Assembly: GCA_005791165.1 (NCBI GenBank)
Contig: SXXW01000030.1
Coordinates: 111,312-175,311 of the forward strand
Source of the DNA: Cytophagaceae bacterium
GTDB taxonomy: Bacteria > Bacteroidota > Bacteroidia > Cytophagales > Spirosomataceae
DNA length: 64,000 nt
Direction of reading: 5' to 3'
How positions within the stretch are numbered: the first letter of the stretch is position 1; every line of letters begins with the position of its first letter. The notes under the pieces are model-generated. The model had not been told where the DNA came from. It saw only the letters and a list, made by a program, of their open reading frames with translations, and made no database searches. Made by a program: the position numbers and the translations under genes. Of this stretch, positions 35,117 to 44,176 are shown piece by piece.

Positions 35117-35155
35117 TATATTTGCTCACTTTCTTATCTGTTTGTAGAGATAAGA
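35117..35155 (+). promoter_or_regulatory. thrA promoter box and leader hairpin
   Basis: TATATTTG at 35117-35124 is an exact -7 box. In the leader, TCTTATCT (35132-35139) pairs with AGATAAGA (35148-35155) around an eight-base loop, ending 21 bp before the thrA ATG. The hairpin could modulate initiation; no Thr/Ile-rich leader peptide was found. Confidence 0.4.
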
Positions 35156-35176
35156 GTCATTTTGTTTTCGTATTTG

Positions 35177-37639
35177 ATGGAAAAGATATTAAAATTTGGG
35201 GGTACGAGTTGTGGTAGTGTAGTCAACATTCAATCTGTTATTTCGATCATCGAATCGAATTTTAAGGCTCAAACTAAATTTGCAGTGGTTTTCTCCGCGA
35301 TGAGCGGTGTGACAAACCAATTATTAGAAGCAGGAAACCTAGCTTCCAAGAGGAAAAATACCGATAATTCCATCATTGAAGATATTGAAAATCGGCATTT
35401 TGAGATTATCAAGCACTTTATTCCGGTTACGGGCCAGTCCCAAGTGATTGCCCAAATCCGTACCTTAATCAATGAATTGCGCGATGTTTTAAAGGGCATA
35501 AGTTTAATTAAAGAGATTTCACCAAAGACCTCTGATTTGTTAGTGAGTTTTGGGGAACGCTTATCGACCCAATTGATTTTTTCGGTTTTGCAGCAAAAAG
35601 GTCTGCCCGTTGAATATGTGGACGCTAGATTGTTAGTTAAAACCAATGGAAATTTTGGAAAATCCGAGGTATTTTTTTCAGAGACAAATCCGTTAATTCA
35701 ATCTTATTTCAAGGATCATGCGGATAAAATTTGTTTAATCACAGGTTTTATTGGTTCTGATAATAATGGAGATACCACTACTTTAGGCCGAGGTGGTTCT
35801 GATTACACAGCTTCTGTTTTTGGCGCTGCTTTAGATGTGAAGGAGATTGAAATATGGACCGATGTGGACGGAATGATGACTGCGGATCCTCGCAAGGTAT
35901 CTGCGGCTTTTACGATCCCCTCTATTTCGTATGCAGAAGCTATGGAATTAACTCATTTTGGGGCCAAGGTAATTTATCCTCCTTCTTTACAACCTGCCTT
36001 TGCTAAAAACATACCTATTCGAGTATTAAACACATTTAATGCTACTTTTAAGGGTACTGTCATTAGTAAAGAGTCTACCTTAAGTCCTTACATCATTACA
36101 GGTATAAGTTCCATTGATCATTTGTCGCTTGTTAATTTACAAGGTTCTGGGATGATCGGTGTGGCTGGAGTATCAGCTAAATTATTTACGGTGTTAGCTC
36201 GGGAAAAAATATCAGTGATTTTAATTTCTCAAGCCTCATCGGAGCATTCCATTTGTTTTGCCATCGAGCCTCAGGTCTCTGATAAGGTGAAAGCGATATT
36301 GCACCGAGAGTTTTCTGCTGAGATTGAGTCAGGTGATATCGAGGGAATTGATATACAAAATGATCTTTCTGTGATTGCTGTTGTGGGAGAGGGAATGAGG
36401 AAGCACACAGGTGTGAGTGGTAAATTATTTTCTGTGTTAGGTAAGAATGGAATTAATATCGTGGCGACGGCACAGGGTTCATCCGAATTAAATATTTCAG
36501 TCGTCATTGAACAAAAGGATTTATCGAAAGCATTAAATGTGATTCACGAAACTTTCTTTTTTTCTCAGATCAAGACCTTGCATCTTTTTTTAGTAGGAAC
36601 AGGATTGATTGGCAAGACATTATTGGCCCAATTGATCGGCCAAGAGCGATATTTGGCCAAGTATAAAGGATTGAAAATTAAGTTGGTCGGCTTGGCCAAC
36701 AGCCGAAAGCAATACATCAATGAATCCGGGATTGATCTTAAAAAGGCCATTGAAATATTAGATTCTAAGGGTTCTGAAAATGATTTAAATGCATTTGTAG
36801 CTGAATTAATGCAATTGAATTTGCCTAATTCAATCTTTGCAGATTGTACGGCAAGTAAAGATATTTACCAATTTTATTTAGGTTTATTTCATGCCAATGT
36901 ATCCGTCGTTACGCCAAATAAAGTGGCTAATTCGGGTCCATATGCGCTTTATGCGGAATTGCATCAAACAGCTTTAGCGAAGGGGGTTAAGTTTTTATAC
37001 GAAACGAATGTGGGTGCAGGTTTACCTGTGATCAATACCTTACAAGGCTTAATTTCATCGGGTGATCGTTTTGAAAAAATTGAAGGTATTTTATCAGGGA
37101 CCTTATCTTTTTTATTTAATTCCTTTGTTCCCGGTAAATCCTTTGTGGATGTTTTAATGGAGGCAAAGAAAAAGGGATATACCGAACCAGATCCGCGTGA
37201 AGATTTGAGTGGGATGGATGTGGCAAGAAAAATATTGATTTTAAGTAGAGAAATAGGTTTAAAATTGGAGTTTTCAGACATTACTATTTCGCCTATTATT
37301 CCAAGTTCATGTGAAATGGCGCCGACGGTCGACGCATTTTTCGATGAGTTGAAAAATCAGAATGCATATTTCGAGAATTTGGTAAATCAAGCACATGCTA
37401 ATGGCCATGTTTTAAGATATATCGCCACTTTAGAAGATCAGAAAATCACGATAGGGTTAAAGGAAGTAGATTCTTCGCATCCTTTTTATCAAATGGATGG
37501 AGCGGATAATGTGATTGCATTTACAACTAAAAGATACCACGATAGGCCTTTAGTCATTAAGGGGCCTGGTGCTGGGGCGGAAGTTACGGCTTCCGGCGTA
37601 TTTGCCGACATCGTTTCATTAGGCAGTTATTTAGGATAG
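35177..37639 (+). CDS. thrA: bifunctional aspartate kinase / homoserine dehydrogenase I
   Basis: 820 residues from the ATG of MEKILKFGGTS; an upstream frame (21 residues more) overlaps the promoter. N-terminal aspartokinase (KFGGTS, 5-10; TTLGRGGSDYTAS near 205-217), two central ACT regulatory segments (about 310-460), then homoserine dehydrogenase: LFLVGTGLIGKTLLAQL NAD(P) motif near 470 and EGILSGTLSFLFNSF. It performs the first and third steps of the Thr/Met branch; the ACT domains would give threonine feedback inhibition. Followed 2 bp later by thrB. Confidence 0.94.
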   Translation: MEKILKFGGTSCGSVVNIQSVISIIESNFKAQTKFAVVFSAMSGVTNQLLEAGNLASKRKNTDNSIIEDIENRHFEIIKHFIPVTGQSQVIAQIRTLINELRDVLKGISLIKEISPKTSDLLVSFGERLSTQLIFSVLQQKGLPVEYVDARLLVKTNGNFGKSEVFFSETNPLIQSYFKDHADKICLITGFIGSDNNGDTTTLGRGGSDYTASVFGAALDVKEIEIWTDVDGMMTADPRKVSAAFTIPSISYAEAMELTHFGAKVIYPPSLQPAFAKNIPIRVLNTFNATFKGTVISKESTLSPYIITGISSIDHLSLVNLQGSGMIGVAGVSAKLFTVLAREKISVILISQASSEHSICFAIEPQVSDKVKAILHREFSAEIESGDIEGIDIQNDLSVIAVVGEGMRKHTGVSGKLFSVLGKNGINIVATAQGSSELNISVVIEQKDLSKALNVIHETFFFSQIKTLHLFLVGTGLIGKTLLAQLIGQERYLAKYKGLKIKLVGLANSRKQYINESGIDLKKAIEILDSKGSENDLNAFVAELMQLNLPNSIFADCTASKDIYQFYLGLFHANVSVVTPNKVANSGPYALYAELHQTALAKGVKFLYETNVGAGLPVINTLQGLISSGDRFEKIEGILSGTLSFLFNSFVPGKSFVDVLMEAKKKGYTEPDPREDLSGMDVARKILILSREIGLKLEFSDITISPIIPSSCEMAPTVDAFFDELKNQNAYFENLVNQAHANGHVLRYIATLEDQKITIGLKEVDSSHPFYQMDGADNVIAFTTKRYHDRPLVIKGPGAGAEVTASGVFADIVSLGSYLG

Positions 37640-37641
37640 AT

Positions 37642-38577
37642 ATGGAGAAAATACGTGTTTATGCTCCTGCAACTGTGGCCAATGTGGCTTGTGGATTTGA
37701 TATTTTTGGTTTTGCCGTAAACCATCCTGGTGATGAAGTAGTCTTGGTTAAAAAGGATTCTCCAGGTATCGAAATTATCGAAATTACGGGTGATGATGGC
37801 CGATTGCCTAAGGAGGTTTCAAAAAATACGGCCGGCATTGCCATTCAAAAGTTTCTTGAATTTATAGGTAAGCCGGAACAAGGTTTTTCCCTGTCATTGC
37901 ATAAAGATATGCCTTTGGGCTCTGGATTAGGCTCATCTGCTGCTTCTGCTGTGGCAGGAGTTTTTGCCGCAAACGAGTTAATGGGGCGTCCTTTAGCACA
38001 AAAAGATTTACTTCCTTTTGCAATGGAGGGGGAACGAGTAGCCTGTTGTTCAGCCCATGCAGATAATGTGGGACCAAGTTTATTAGGTGGCTTTGTCATA
38101 ATTCGAAGTTATGAGCCCTTGGATATTATTCAGATACCTACGCCAAACGATTTATATGCGAGCATTGTTCACCCGCAGATTGAGGTGAATACCAAAGATG
38201 CGAGAGGTATTTTGAATAAAGAAATTTTCTTGTCGACCGCCATTACTCAAATGGGAAATGTAGCAGGTTTAGTCGCTGGTTTATTGTTGCCCGATTATGA
38301 GTTAATTGGTCGCTCTTTAGTGGATGTAATCATTGAACCCTCCCGTGCCATCTTAATTCCTGCTTTCAAAGAAGTAAAATTGGCAGCATTGCAGGCAGGA
38401 GCTTTAGGTTGCTCGATTTCAGGTTCAGGCCCATCTTTATTTGCGCTTTCAAAAGGGGAGGAAGTGGCTCAAAAAGTTGCTCAAAGCATGGCGGCAGAAT
38501 TTGCCAAATTAGGTATTGGTTCTGAAACCTACGTATCTCAAATTAATCAAGCGGGTCCTGTGATTCTTCCTAATTAG
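37642..38577 (+). CDS. thrB: homoserine kinase
   Basis: 311-residue GHMP kinase phosphorylating homoserine. Motif 1 APATVANVACGFD near the N-terminus, motif 2 PLGSGLGSSAASAVAG (about 91-106, ATP loop), motif 3 GCSISGSGPSLFAL. Starts 2 bp after the thrA stop, so co-transcribed. thrC is not next: the downstream gene is a convergent recombinase overlapping its stop by 4 bp, so threonine synthase must be elsewhere. Confidence 0.94.
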   Translation: MEKIRVYAPATVANVACGFDIFGFAVNHPGDEVVLVKKDSPGIEIIEITGDDGRLPKEVSKNTAGIAIQKFLEFIGKPEQGFSLSLHKDMPLGSGLGSSAASAVAGVFAANELMGRPLAQKDLLPFAMEGERVACCSAHADNVGPSLLGGFVIIRSYEPLDIIQIPTPNDLYASIVHPQIEVNTKDARGILNKEIFLSTAITQMGNVAGLVAGLLLPDYELIGRSLVDVIIEPSRAILIPAFKEVKLAALQAGALGCSISGSGPSLFALSKGEEVAQKVAQSMAAEFAKLGIGSETYVSQINQAGPVILPN

Positions 38578-39443
38578 GCTTTAGGATGTGCTTGTGAATA
38601 AATTTCCTTGATTTTTTCCATTGAATTATGGGTGTACACTTGGGTTGCCGCTAAATTAGCGTGTCCCAACAGCTCTTTAATAGCGTTTAAATCAGCCCCA
38701 CGGTTCAATAAGTGTGTGGCATAGGTATGACGTAAAATATGGGGTGATAGCTTTTCTAAGGTGCTAATGCGACTCAATTGTTTTTTAACCAGCCTCTGAA
38801 CAAAAACCGGATAAAGAATTTCTCCCTTATCGGTCAGTAATAAGTTTTCATGCGTATATGGACAGGCTTTCAAATAATTTTCAATCAGGACCTCGATCAG
38901 TTTTGGGATAGGAATCATTCGTTCCTTATTTCTTTTTCCAATGACTCGGATCGTACCAGATTGTAAATTAATCTGGACTCGCTTTAAGGAGATTAATTCT
39001 GCCAAACGAATTCCCGTCCCATATAATAAGTATAGGATTAATTGATCTCGTAAATCTTCAAACGAGTTTATGTCAATGGGGGTATTAAATAAAGGTTCTA
39101 TTTCGGATTCTCGAAGAAATTGGGGTAATTTTTTCTTCGTTTTAATCATTTTTATTGTGGTCATTGGGTTGTCTTTGCGATCACCTCTACGTAATAAAAA
39201 TTTGAAAAAGGTTCTTAAAGTTGCTAGTTTACGATTGATACTACGGTTTTGAATGGTATCATCTGATAATTGTATGAGCCAACTTCTAATTAAATCTGAT
39301 TTGATTTCTGTAATGTCAACCTCAATTCCGATAAATGCAAGAAATTGCTTGAGGTCATTTTCATACGCAGTGACCGTATGAATGCTTAGTCTTCTTTCTA
39401 CTTTGAGATGTACCAAAAAAAAATTGACTAACTCTCGATTCAT
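38574..39443 (-). CDS. XerC/XerD-type tyrosine recombinase
   Basis: 289 residues. N-terminal SAM-like core-binding domain (1-100) and a C-terminal catalytic domain with all six active-site residues: Arg146 (GTGIRLAEL), Lys170, His235-x-x-Arg238 (HILRHTY), His261 (GHANL) and Tyr270 (TQVYTHNS). Length and lack of arm-binding domain fit the housekeeping Xer recombinases that resolve chromosome dimers at dif, not a phage integrase. Which of XerC or XerD it is cannot be told without alignment. No dif site was recognised in the window. Confidence 0.9.
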   Translation of the reverse strand: MNRELVNFFLVHLKVERRLSIHTVTAYENDLKQFLAFIGIEVDITEIKSDLIRSWLIQLSDDTIQNRSINRKLATLRTFFKFLLRRGDRKDNPMTTIKMIKTKKKLPQFLRESEIEPLFNTPIDINSFEDLRDQLILYLLYGTGIRLAELISLKRVQINLQSGTIRVIGKRNKERMIPIPKLIEVLIENYLKACPYTHENLLLTDKGEILYPVFVQRLVKKQLSRISTLEKLSPHILRHTYATHLLNRGADLNAIKELLGHANLAATQVYTHNSMEKIKEIYSQAHPKA

Positions 39444-39482
39444 AGCCCGAAAGTAGTCAATTCTTTAAATATTTAGTAGGAA

Positions 39483-39677
39483 TTAGTTGTTTATATTCCC
39501 GTATGTAGTCTGCTTGTAAGCCGCACGAATAAGTTCAGTACGTCGAGCGATTGATGGTTTTTCAAATGCAGATCTTCTACGAAGTTCTTTCACTACACCT
39601 GTTTTTTCAAATTTCTTTTTGAAACGCTTTAAAGCTTTATCAATTGACTCGTTCTCTTTAATTGAAATAATTAACAT
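39483..39677 (-). CDS. rpsU: 30S ribosomal protein S21
   Basis: 64 residues, strongly basic: IDKALKRFKKKFEKTGVVKE and RRRSAFEKPSIARR are the S21 signature. Binds the 3' end of 16S rRNA near the anti-Shine-Dalgarno. In Bacteroidota S21 is part of the mechanism that sequesters the anti-SD. A good -33/-7 promoter precedes it. Confidence 0.96.
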   Translation of the reverse strand: MLIISIKENESIDKALKRFKKKFEKTGVVKELRRRSAFEKPSIARRTELIRAAYKQTTYGNINN

Positions 39678-39708
39678 GTATGTTCTCTTTTTTATTAAAA
39701 TTGGAATG

Positions 39709-39739
39709 CAAAGATAATTTTATTTTTTTTGAATTGCAA
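39709..39739 (-). promoter_or_regulatory. rpsU promoter
   Basis: On the minus strand TTG (39739-39737), a 20-nt spacer, then TATCTTTG (39716-39709), a close match to the Bacteroidota consensus. Leader about 25 nt. Confidence 0.6.
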
Positions 39740-39796
39740 GTCATTGTATTAAATTTTGACGTGGATATTTTATCGACGGGTTGATGATTTTTTACT

Positions 39797-39804
39797 TATT
39801 TTTG
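39797..39804 (+). promoter_or_regulatory. metG -7 box
   Basis: TATTTTTG, exact -7 consensus, 22 bp before the metG ATG; upstream -33 is not clear. Confidence 0.4.
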
Positions 39805-39826
39805 TCTTTTAATTGAATTTTAAGAT

Positions 39827-41857
39827 ATGTCTACATTTTCACGGACTACGGTAACGGCGGCTTTAATTTATGCGAATGGTCCTATTCATATTGGTCATTT
39901 AGCCGGTTGTTATTTACCTGCAGACATTTATGTCCGTTTTTTACGTTTACAAAAGAAGGATGTTATTTTTGTTTCTGGGACGGATGAGCACGGAGTTCCT
40001 ATTACAATTAAAGCACAAAAGGAGGGTAAGACACCCCAAGAGGTGGTTGACTATTACCATAAAGAAATTAAATCCTCTTTTAAGGATTTTGGAATATCGT
40101 TCGATTTTTATGGAAGGACTTCGGATCCTGTACATCATCAATTTTCTCAAGATTTCTTTTTGAAGCTATATGAAGATGGGAAATTTGTGGAGGAGACGAC
40201 GATGCAATATTTTGATGAGTCGGCGAATCAGTTTTTAGCAGACCGCTATATTACGGGGGATTGTCCTTCTTGTAAGCAAGCAGGAGCTTATGGAGATCAA
40301 TGTGAAAAATGTGGGACTACTTTGTCTCCGAATGAGCTGTTGAATCCTAAATCGATGTTAAGCGGCGCTTCGCCTATATTAAAGCCTACGAAGAACTGGT
40401 TTTTACCCTTAGATCAGTGGCAAGGAGAGTTAACAAAATACGTTGATTCGCATCCAGAATGGAAGCCGAACGTACTAGGCCAAGTAAAATCATGGTTGCA
40501 GGAAGGCCTCAAGCCACGTGCGATGACCCGAGATTTAAATTGGGGTGTACCTATTCCTTTGCCTGATACCGAAGGGAAGGTGCTATATGTTTGGTTTGAT
40601 GCTCCTATTGGATATATGTCGATGACTACTCAGTTGACACCCGACTGGGAGAAATATTGGAAAGCTAAGGATAGTCAGATTGTTCATTTCATAGGCAAAG
40701 ACAATATCGTTTTCCATTGTTTGATTTTTCCTGCTATGTGCATGGTACACGGGGAATTCCAGTTGGCGGACCAAGTACCTGCCAATGAATTCATGAATTT
40801 AGAGGGGGATAAAATTTCGACCTCTCGAAATTGGGCTGTTTGGTTGCATGAATATTTGCAGGACTTTCCAGGAAAACAGGATGTTTTGCGTTATACCTTG
40901 ACTTCTTTAAGTCCTGAAACGAAAGATTCAGACTTTACATGGGCTGATTTTCAGACCAAAAATAATTCTGAATTAGTGGCTATTTTAGGAAATTTCGTGA
41001 ATCGGGCTTTTGTGTTGATTGACAAAAATTTCGACTCGCAAGTACCTATTAAATCTACAGAATCAAGTTTAGAGTCCGATTTGATGATTGCCTTGAAGGA
41101 TATTCCGGCCAAATTAGACGCCGCTTTAGCCGCATTTAAATTTAGGGATGCTTTGGTGATCGCTATGGAAATTGCAAGGCTTGGGAATAAATACTTGGCT
41201 GAAACAGAACCGTGGAAGGTGATTAAGGAGGATCGAGAAAAAGCAGGTTCTATTTTGAATTTTGCGGTACAATTGGTTGCACAGTCAGCGATTGCCCTGG
41301 AACCCTTTATTCCATTTACCGCTAATACATTACGGGAAGCTCTTGGGATGACTGATTATTCTTGGACGCATATTGGGGATTTTGAAATTATTCCGGCAGG
41401 ACGTACCCTGAAAAATCCAGGTTTGTTATTTGATAAAATAGAGGATGACGTGATTCAAGTTCAAATTGATAAATTAAATAATACCAAAAATCTTATGGAA
41501 TTAGCCGCTAAAACAGTTCCGCCAGGTAAGGAAACCATTGAATTTGATGACTTTGCTAAAATGGATATTCGGATAGGTGAAATTATTGCCGCTGAAAAAA
41601 TGGACAAGAGCAAAAAGCTATTGAAGTTGACCGTGAATGATGGAATTAAAGTTCGTACTATTCTAAGTGGAATAGCAGAATATTTTAAACCTGAAGAGGT
41701 CGTTGGAAAGCAGGTTAGCTTCTTGGCCAACTTAGCTCCCCGTAAAATGATGGGTTTGGAAAGTGAAGGGATGATTTTGATGGCTGAGGATGCGGACGGG
41801 TCGCTTTCGTTTGTACAGCCGGATAAAAAGATTTGGAATGGAGCGACGGTAAATTGA
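39827..41857 (+). CDS. metG: methionyl-tRNA synthetase with C-terminal tRNA-binding domain
   Basis: 676 residues. Class I core: HIGH at 21-24 in ANGPIHIGHLAG, four-Cys zinc knuckle CPSCKQAGAYGDQCEKCGT (about 145-163), KMSKS loop as KISTSRN, anticodon domain with LGNFVNRAF. The C-terminal EMAP/Trbp111 OB-fold domain (about 570-676, MDIRIGEIIAAEKMDKSKKL) dimerises and binds tRNA. Charges initiator and elongator Met-tRNA. Monocistronic, own promoter and a 15-bp-stem terminator. Confidence 0.96.
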   Translation: MSTFSRTTVTAALIYANGPIHIGHLAGCYLPADIYVRFLRLQKKDVIFVSGTDEHGVPITIKAQKEGKTPQEVVDYYHKEIKSSFKDFGISFDFYGRTSDPVHHQFSQDFFLKLYEDGKFVEETTMQYFDESANQFLADRYITGDCPSCKQAGAYGDQCEKCGTTLSPNELLNPKSMLSGASPILKPTKNWFLPLDQWQGELTKYVDSHPEWKPNVLGQVKSWLQEGLKPRAMTRDLNWGVPIPLPDTEGKVLYVWFDAPIGYMSMTTQLTPDWEKYWKAKDSQIVHFIGKDNIVFHCLIFPAMCMVHGEFQLADQVPANEFMNLEGDKISTSRNWAVWLHEYLQDFPGKQDVLRYTLTSLSPETKDSDFTWADFQTKNNSELVAILGNFVNRAFVLIDKNFDSQVPIKSTESSLESDLMIALKDIPAKLDAALAAFKFRDALVIAMEIARLGNKYLAETEPWKVIKEDREKAGSILNFAVQLVAQSAIALEPFIPFTANTLREALGMTDYSWTHIGDFEIIPAGRTLKNPGLLFDKIEDDVIQVQIDKLNNTKNLMELAAKTVPPGKETIEFDDFAKMDIRIGEIIAAEKMDKSKKLLKLTVNDGIKVRTILSGIAEYFKPEEVVGKQVSFLANLAPRKMMGLESEGMILMAEDADGSLSFVQPDKKIWNGATVN

Positions 41858-41880
41858 TTTTTACGCCATTTAATAAATAA

Positions 41881-41913
41881 AAATAAGGCCAGAAGAGACT
41901 TCTGGCCTTATTT
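41881..41913. terminator. metG terminator
   Basis: Perfect 15-bp stem AAATAAGGCCAGAAG/CTTCTGGCCTTATTT, loop AGA, 23 bp after the metG stop. Confidence 0.85.
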
Positions 41914-41918
41914 ATGTA

Positions 41919-41945
41919 ACCTCTAAACCTATTTAACTATGAAAA
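41919..41945 (+). repeat. 27-bp direct repeat, copy A (gene-start relic)
   Basis: ACCTCTAAACCTATTTAACT followed by ATGAAAA, identical to copy B 118 bp downstream. The ATG at 41939 opens a 25-codon frame (MKIYTNIAILW...). The sequence looks like a Bacteroidota translation-initiation region left behind from a lost gene, although a short expressed peptide cannot be excluded. Confidence 0.65.
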
Positions 41946-42001
41946 TTTATACGAATATAGCTATTTTATGGATAAAATATAAGTTTAGTGCAAAAAAAAT
42001 A

Positions 42002-42030
42002 AAAAGGTGTCGTTAAAAACAACACCTTTT
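42002..42030 (-). terminator. terminator of the 42080-42544 gene
   Basis: Stem AAAAGGTGT/ACACCTTTT with an 11-nt loop, followed on the minus strand by a long T-rich run. Confidence 0.65.
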
Positions 42031-42036
42031 CTGAAT

Positions 42037-42063
42037 ACCTCTAAACCTATTTAACTATGAAAA
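42037..42063 (+). repeat. 27-bp direct repeat, copy B (gene-start relic)
   Basis: Identical to copy A. Its ATG at 42057 opens only MKTTYNLN before a stop. Like copy A it directly follows a terminator-like hairpin. Confidence 0.65.
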
Positions 42064-42079
42064 CTACTTACAATCTAAA

Positions 42080-42544
42080 TTAGAATATGACAATCGTATC
42101 TAATAATGTCTCTGGCAAATTGTTTGCCGAAGTTTCAATACTTTTTTCTTCTTCTACTACAGCCCAAACTATATTGATCGCATTGGCTGATTTACCTATT
42201 TCTTTTATCCATGTTAACGTGCTGACATCCGAAATATTATCTCCCTGAGAAATAATAGTTTTAATTGTCGCGTTAAAGATGGCTTTATCTTCTTTGCTTA
42301 CTTTAAGGTAATTTTGATTATTTTTTTGATAATCCTCTAATATTGAAATAGTTAGGCTCGCTGACGATGTCTTTGTTCCTAAATTTTCTTTTAATATTAA
42401 TGTTTGAATTACTTCTGAAAGAGTTTCTCTCTTTGATGACACGATGGCATTTACTCCTTTTCCTGTCAAACCGCTTGCTTGTACTGTTGGGTTGATGAAT
42501 CCTAAACCTAGTAGGACGCTAATCACTGTTATTTTACTATTCAT
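42080..42544 (-). CDS. small secreted protein of unknown function
   Basis: 154 residues, not recognised. Signal peptide about 1-23 (ITVISVLLGLGFINPTVQA). The mature part is Ser/Thr/Asn-rich and predicted mostly helical with no Cys, ending hydrophobic (LLDTIVIF). It has segments SEVIQTLILKEN, EDKAIFNATIKTIISQGDN and SANAINIVWAVVEEEKS. It sits alone in an AT-rich gap between metG and pth, beside the duplicated start relics, and has its own terminator. Likely an accessory, lineage-specific periplasmic or surface protein. Confidence 0.6.
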   Translation of the reverse strand: MNSKITVISVLLGLGFINPTVQASGLTGKGVNAIVSSKRETLSEVIQTLILKENLGTKTSSASLTISILEDYQKNNQNYLKVSKEDKAIFNATIKTIISQGDNISDVSTLTWIKEIGKSANAINIVWAVVEEEKSIETSANNLPETLLDTIVIF

Positions 42545-42793
42545 TTGTTTTGTTATATTTATTAACTAAATCAACAATACAAATTTATTGCATTTTTTTA
42601 ATATTGCAAAACTTTATTTTAGACAATTTTTGGATAAGCAAATCTGTATATTCTACAAATAACTTATTTTTCAGTATATAATTAATATTAATTTAAATTT
42701 TACCAAATATAATTTGGTCAAATTTATTAATTGTTTTGAATAATTCTAATATTAAAATATTAAAATAAATCAATAATTCTTCAAATAATACAA
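42545..42793. other. AT-rich intergenic stretch
   Basis: About 85% A+T by eye, no frame of note, no hairpin with GC content. Probably spacer plus the upstream region of the 42080-42544 gene. Confidence 0.4.
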
Positions 42794-43354
42794 CTATTGG
42801 TTAAATTTATTCATTGTTTGTTGGATTCCTTCCAAGCAAAATCCCTCGATTATTTCAGAGCTGCGGTTTAAGACGAATGAAATTTGGTCTAATTCCTTGG
42901 TTTCGAAGTTACCTAATACATAATCAGCCTGTCTTCCTTTTGGAAAATCACTACCAATACCCATGCGCAATCTTCCATATCCAGTCGTGCTAAGGGAGGC
43001 TTCTATACTTTTTAATCCATTATGTCCACCATTAGATCCTTTGGGTTTAAGTCGAATGGTTTCAAAAGGTAAAGCGATATCGTCTAGAACGATTAATAAT
43101 CTGTCAATTTCTATTTTTAATTGTTGGCTCCAGTAGAGAACCGATTTCCCACTTAGATTCATATATGTGTTAGGCTTTAATAGATATATAGTCTTTCCTT
43201 TGAGTTTATAAGATGTGATGGAACCTAGGCGGTCCGTTGAAAATTTAATCTCCTTTTGTCTCGCTAAATAGTCGACAGCCATGAACCCTATGTTATGCCG
43301 TGTAAAAAGATATTCTGGGCCTATGTTTCCTAGGCCAACAATCAGGTAATTCAT
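42794..43354 (-). CDS. pth: peptidyl-tRNA hydrolase
   Basis: 186 residues. VGLGNIGPEYLFTRHNIGF contains Asn10, catalytic His20 and Asn21; VLDDIALPF holds the Asp; GSNGGHNGLKSIE and YGRLRMGIG follow. Releases tRNA from prematurely terminated peptidyl-tRNA. Monocistronic, with a -7 box at 43373-43380. Confidence 0.95.
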   Translation of the reverse strand: MNYLIVGLGNIGPEYLFTRHNIGFMAVDYLARQKEIKFSTDRLGSITSYKLKGKTIYLLKPNTYMNLSGKSVLYWSQQLKIEIDRLLIVLDDIALPFETIRLKPKGSNGGHNGLKSIEASLSTTGYGRLRMGIGSDFPKGRQADYVLGNFETKELDQISFVLNRSSEIIEGFCLEGIQQTMNKFNQ

Positions 43355-43372
43355 GGAATTGATATTATTTTA

Positions 43373-43380
43373 CAAATTTA
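43373..43380 (-). promoter_or_regulatory. pth -7 box
   Basis: CAAATTTA on plus is TAAATTTG on minus, exact -7 consensus, 18 bp upstream of the pth ATG. Confidence 0.4.
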
Positions 43381-43408
43381 GACATTACCTTCGTTAAAAT
43401 ATTTTGTT

Positions 43409-44155
43409 ATGGAAAAAATTGCTTGCATTACAGGTGCTAGTTCAGGAATTGGACGCGAAACAGCTTTAGTTTTAGCTGAAAATGGATATAAATTAATTTT
43501 ATGTGGGCGAAGAAAAGATCGATTGGAGGCTTTACAAAAGGAAATTTCGGTTGATTCTACCATTTTGATTTTTGATGTTCGCAACTTAGACCAAGTGCAA
43601 TCCTCTTTTTCTAGTTTATCAAACGATTGGAAAAGTATTGATGTTTTAATTAATAATGCTGGAAATGCACATGGACTTTCACCTATTCAAGATGGTGACG
43701 TCGCCGATTGGGATGCGATGATGCATGGCAATGTCAATGGCTTATTATATGTGTCTAAATCTGTTATTCCTTTAATGATTGCCCGTAAAAGCGGCCATAT
43801 TATTAATATTTCATCGATTGCTGGAAAACAAATTTATGCGAATGGAGCGGTTTATTGTGCTTCTAAGGCGGCTGTTGAGGTTTTATCCCAAGGGATGCGT
43901 ATCGATCTAAATCCTTTTGGTATAAAAGTTTCTAATTTAGCCCCTGGAGCAGTTAATACGGAGTTTTCTGCTGTAAGATTCAAAGGAGATGTAGACAAGG
44001 CAGATGCGGTCTACAAGGGTTTTGAGCCGCTTGTAGCTAAGGATGTCGCTGAAGTTTTAAGGTATATGGTGATGGCACCCGCACATGTCAATTTATCTGA
44101 TGTGACTTTATTGCCCACTGCTCAGGCATCAGCCAATTTGATCAATCGCATTTAA
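43409..44155 (+). CDS. SDR-family oxidoreductase (YdfG-like)
   Basis: 248-residue classical short-chain dehydrogenase. TGASSGIGRE (about 9-18) binds the cofactor, with an Arg-Arg (CGRRKDR) after strand 2 that predicts NADP(H). NNAGNAHG, catalytic Ser in INISSIAG, and Tyr-x-x-x-Lys in YCASKAA follow. The closest well-known type is YdfG/serine 3-dehydrogenase acting on 3-hydroxy acids; substrate is inferred. Confidence 0.88.
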   Translation: MEKIACITGASSGIGRETALVLAENGYKLILCGRRKDRLEALQKEISVDSTILIFDVRNLDQVQSSFSSLSNDWKSIDVLINNAGNAHGLSPIQDGDVADWDAMMHGNVNGLLYVSKSVIPLMIARKSGHIINISSIAGKQIYANGAVYCASKAAVEVLSQGMRIDLNPFGIKVSNLAPGAVNTEFSAVRFKGDVDKADAVYKGFEPLVAKDVAEVLRYMVMAPAHVNLSDVTLLPTAQASANLINRI

Positions 44156-44176
44156 ACGAAAGATTAATTTAAAAGA

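Noticed and set aside
38574..39443. Phage or conjugative-element integrase
   Set aside because: Short Xer-type recombinase without an arm-binding domain, embedded among housekeeping genes and with no mobile neighbours.
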